This document shows, piece by piece, positions 5,484-6,847 of a stretch of DNA of 6,847 nt (its first letter is position 1; every line of letters begins with the position of its first letter). Origin of the DNA: Methylococcaceae bacterium (GTDB taxonomy: Bacteria; Pseudomonadota; Gammaproteobacteria; Methylococcales; Methylomonadaceae); assembly GCA_030618325.1 (NCBI GenBank), contig JAUXDP010000172.1, positions 1-6,847 on the forward strand, in the 5' to 3' direction. A program made the position numbers and the translations under genes. The notes under the pieces are model-generated. The model ran no database searches and was not told the DNA's origin. It was given only the letters and a program-made list of their open reading frames with translations.

Positions 5484-6847
5484 ATGAGCAGTGTTGAGTT
5501 ACGCTCAAAATCTGTTGAGCAAGCATTGTTAAGTGTAGAGAGAGCACAAAAACTTGATTTACTTAAGCATCTCATCACAAATTTACGACAATCTTTAGTA
5601 GTTTGTGGGCCAGAAGGGATAGGCAAGACAACGCTACTAGAGAATTTAGTCGCTAGCAAATCCGACTCTTGGGTAGTCTACTCCATTAAGGTAACTGCAC
5701 AACTAAGTTTTGAGCAAGCTCAAGCTGATCTATTGCAGTATCTACAGCAAAATGATCGAGCATTTGTAGAGCAGAATCTTGAGCAAATTTTGAGCACTGC
5801 CGAAAAAAATAACCAGAAAATTGTAGTCATAATTGATGATGCAGGCTTTTTGTCTCCGGGATTGATTGGGTCACTCAGTCAGTTTGCTTCGGCATATTCT
5901 GCGTTGCGGTTGGTTTTTGCGTTAACGGCTGATGAGCTGCATGTTAAAAACAGTTCTGATAAGGCGATAGATAGTTGTCATTTTATTGATATTCCTGCGC
6001 TATCGGAACCACAATGCAGTGATTTTTTAAAAAACTTGGCAAGTAAACCAGGCGCTATAATTTCTGCTGAAAATTTGAATTCTGCTATGATTGGCAAAAT
6101 TTATCAAGAAACACATGGTATACCTGGGAAAATCGTGAATATTCAGAAAGGTCAAATAAAAGTTACGCCACTAAGTAATTGGCAATGGGTTTCTGCGGCA
6201 GTAGCCTTATTAGTTGCAGTTATAGTTGGTTTTTTTCTATGGGGTGACGATACTGATAAATCAAATGGTCAGCTGCAAAGGGTTGAGGAGGGATTAGCAA
6301 AACAACAAGCCGATGGGGGTATGGAAAAGGCGGTACCCTATCCTTCAATTATTGAAGATAGTGAAACACAAATACCTGATAGTCCTGAAATCGTTACTGT
6401 AGAAATTGAGACACCTGATTTTGCCAATCCCGGTGGTTTAGATAAAGCCTTATCCGAGAGTATTGATTCTGCAAATTCTGAATTTAACAGTATAGGAAAT
6501 GAATCGCTTGATCTGAAGGATTCAAAACATGGATCTACTCAGGCGCGAGCTACTGAGTCAGAAGGCACCGATCTAGAATTTGAACCAACTATTGCAGTAG
6601 ATGAAGATAGGGTTGCTGTAGTTCCACCTACTGGAATCAAGCCTGATAAGGAAAGTCAAAAAACTTTAATAAAAGAAACCCAAATTGAAACGACTGAAAA
6701 GAAGATAATTGTAGATCCAAATATTCAAAATAAAGCTACCGTAACTTCTTCAGAAACATTGGGCAACAACAAAGAAACAATTACTTCTCCGACTACCACG
6801 ATAGAGAATAAAGATATTAATGATCCTGAAGAAGGGAAAAAGAAAAC
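5484..6847 (+). CDS. damX: DamX-type cell-division protein: AAA ATPase, membrane helix and periplasmic linker (3' end outside window)
   Basis: The frame is open from ATG 5484 to the window edge, giving 454 residues. An in-frame stop at 5463-5465 limits the start, and no Shine-Dalgarno sequence is evident. Residues 1-230 form a cytoplasmic ATPase domain resembling ExeA/DamX-like AAA proteins: Walker A G42-PEGIGKT-T49, Walker B VVIIDDA (114-120), a sensor-1-like LVFALT (143-148), and a lid segment ending HGIPGKIVNI (211-220). One membrane helix follows (about 233-254). From 255 on there is a long, cysteine-free, acidic linker rich in Glu, Asp, Thr, Ser and Lys, expected to be periplasmic. In gammaproteobacteria the gene after aroKB is usually damX, whose C-terminal SPOR domain binds denuded septal peptidoglycan; that domain is not in view here. 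The name therefore rests on position and architecture. Another AAA-SPOR fusion is possible. Confidence 0.85.
   Translation, partial: MSSVELRSKSVEQALLSVERAQKLDLLKHLITNLRQSLVVCGPEGIGKTTLLENLVASKSDSWVVYSIKVTAQLSFEQAQADLLQYLQQNDRAFVEQNLEQILSTAEKNNQKIVVIIDDAGFLSPGLIGSLSQFASAYSALRLVFALTADELHVKNSSDKAIDSCHFIDIPALSEPQCSDFLKNLASKPGAIISAENLNSAMIGKIYQETHGIPGKIVNIQKGQIKVTPLSNWQWVSAAVALLVAVIVGFFLWGDDTDKSNGQLQRVEEGLAKQQADGGMEKAVPYPSIIEDSETQIPDSPEIVTVEIETPDFANPGGLDKALSESIDSANSEFNSIGNESLDLKDSKHGSTQARATESEGTDLEFEPTIAVDEDRVAVVPPTGIKPDKESQKTLIKETQIETTEKKIIVDPNIQNKATVTSSETLGNNKETITSPTTTIENKDINDPEEGKKK

Noticed and set aside
5711..5724. Inverted repeat TTGAGC-AA-GCTCAA inside the damX-like gene, seen as a possible operator
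   Set aside because: It is short, lies within coding sequence, and reflects repeated Glu-Gln-Ala codons; no second matching site stands in a regulatory position.
1..6847. Search for CRISPR, tRNA or rRNA, insertion sequences, direct repeats or a defence or mobile system
   Set aside because: No repeat array, cloverleaf, transposase or recombinase motif, or compositional break is visible. The whole window is explained by a conserved housekeeping and pilus locus.

Overview
This is an accessory-free chromosomal stretch from a gammaproteobacterium. All genes lie on the + strand, and the base composition is moderately AT-rich (about 40% G+C judged by eye). Gene order is the end of pilN, then pilO, pilP, pilQ, a terminator, aroK, aroB and the start of a damX-like gene. 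This matches the arrangement known across Gammaproteobacteria (pilMNOPQ-aroKB-damX; hofMNOPQ-aroKB-damX-dam in E. coli). The proteins look like those of an environmental gammaproteobacterium; a methanotroph of the Methylococcales would fit, but the genus cannot be set from sequence reading alone.

Region 1 (1-3759) is the type IV pilus alignment operon. It holds the C-terminal part of PilN, all of PilO, the lipoprotein PilP and the outer-membrane secretin PilQ. The genes are packed tightly: 2 nt between pilN and pilO, a 4-nt ATGA overlap of pilO and pilP, and 17 nt between pilP and pilQ. PilN and PilO form the inner-membrane periplasmic dimer, PilP links it to PilQ, and PilQ is the pore through which the pilus leaves the cell. 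The same machine often supports twitching motility and DNA uptake.

Region 2 (3760-3838) is a 79-nt intergenic gap dominated by a strong GC-rich hairpin with flanking A and T runs. It should end the pil transcript. Only about 30 nt separate it from aroK, so how aroK is transcribed is the main open regulatory question here.

Region 3 (3839-5456) is aroK (shikimate kinase) and aroB (3-dehydroquinate synthase), two enzymes of the shikimate route to chorismate. Both retain their catalytic residues.

Region 4 (5484-6847) is an open reading frame that runs off the window. It encodes a cytoplasmic AAA-type ATPase domain, one membrane helix and a long acidic, low-complexity periplasmic linker. It is the DamX-type cell-division protein expected at this locus; its C-terminal SPOR domain would lie beyond the window edge.

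I found no mobile element, RNA gene, CRISPR array or sign of horizontal transfer, and no evidence of a novel system. The findings are modest points on gene starts, regulation and protein detail.
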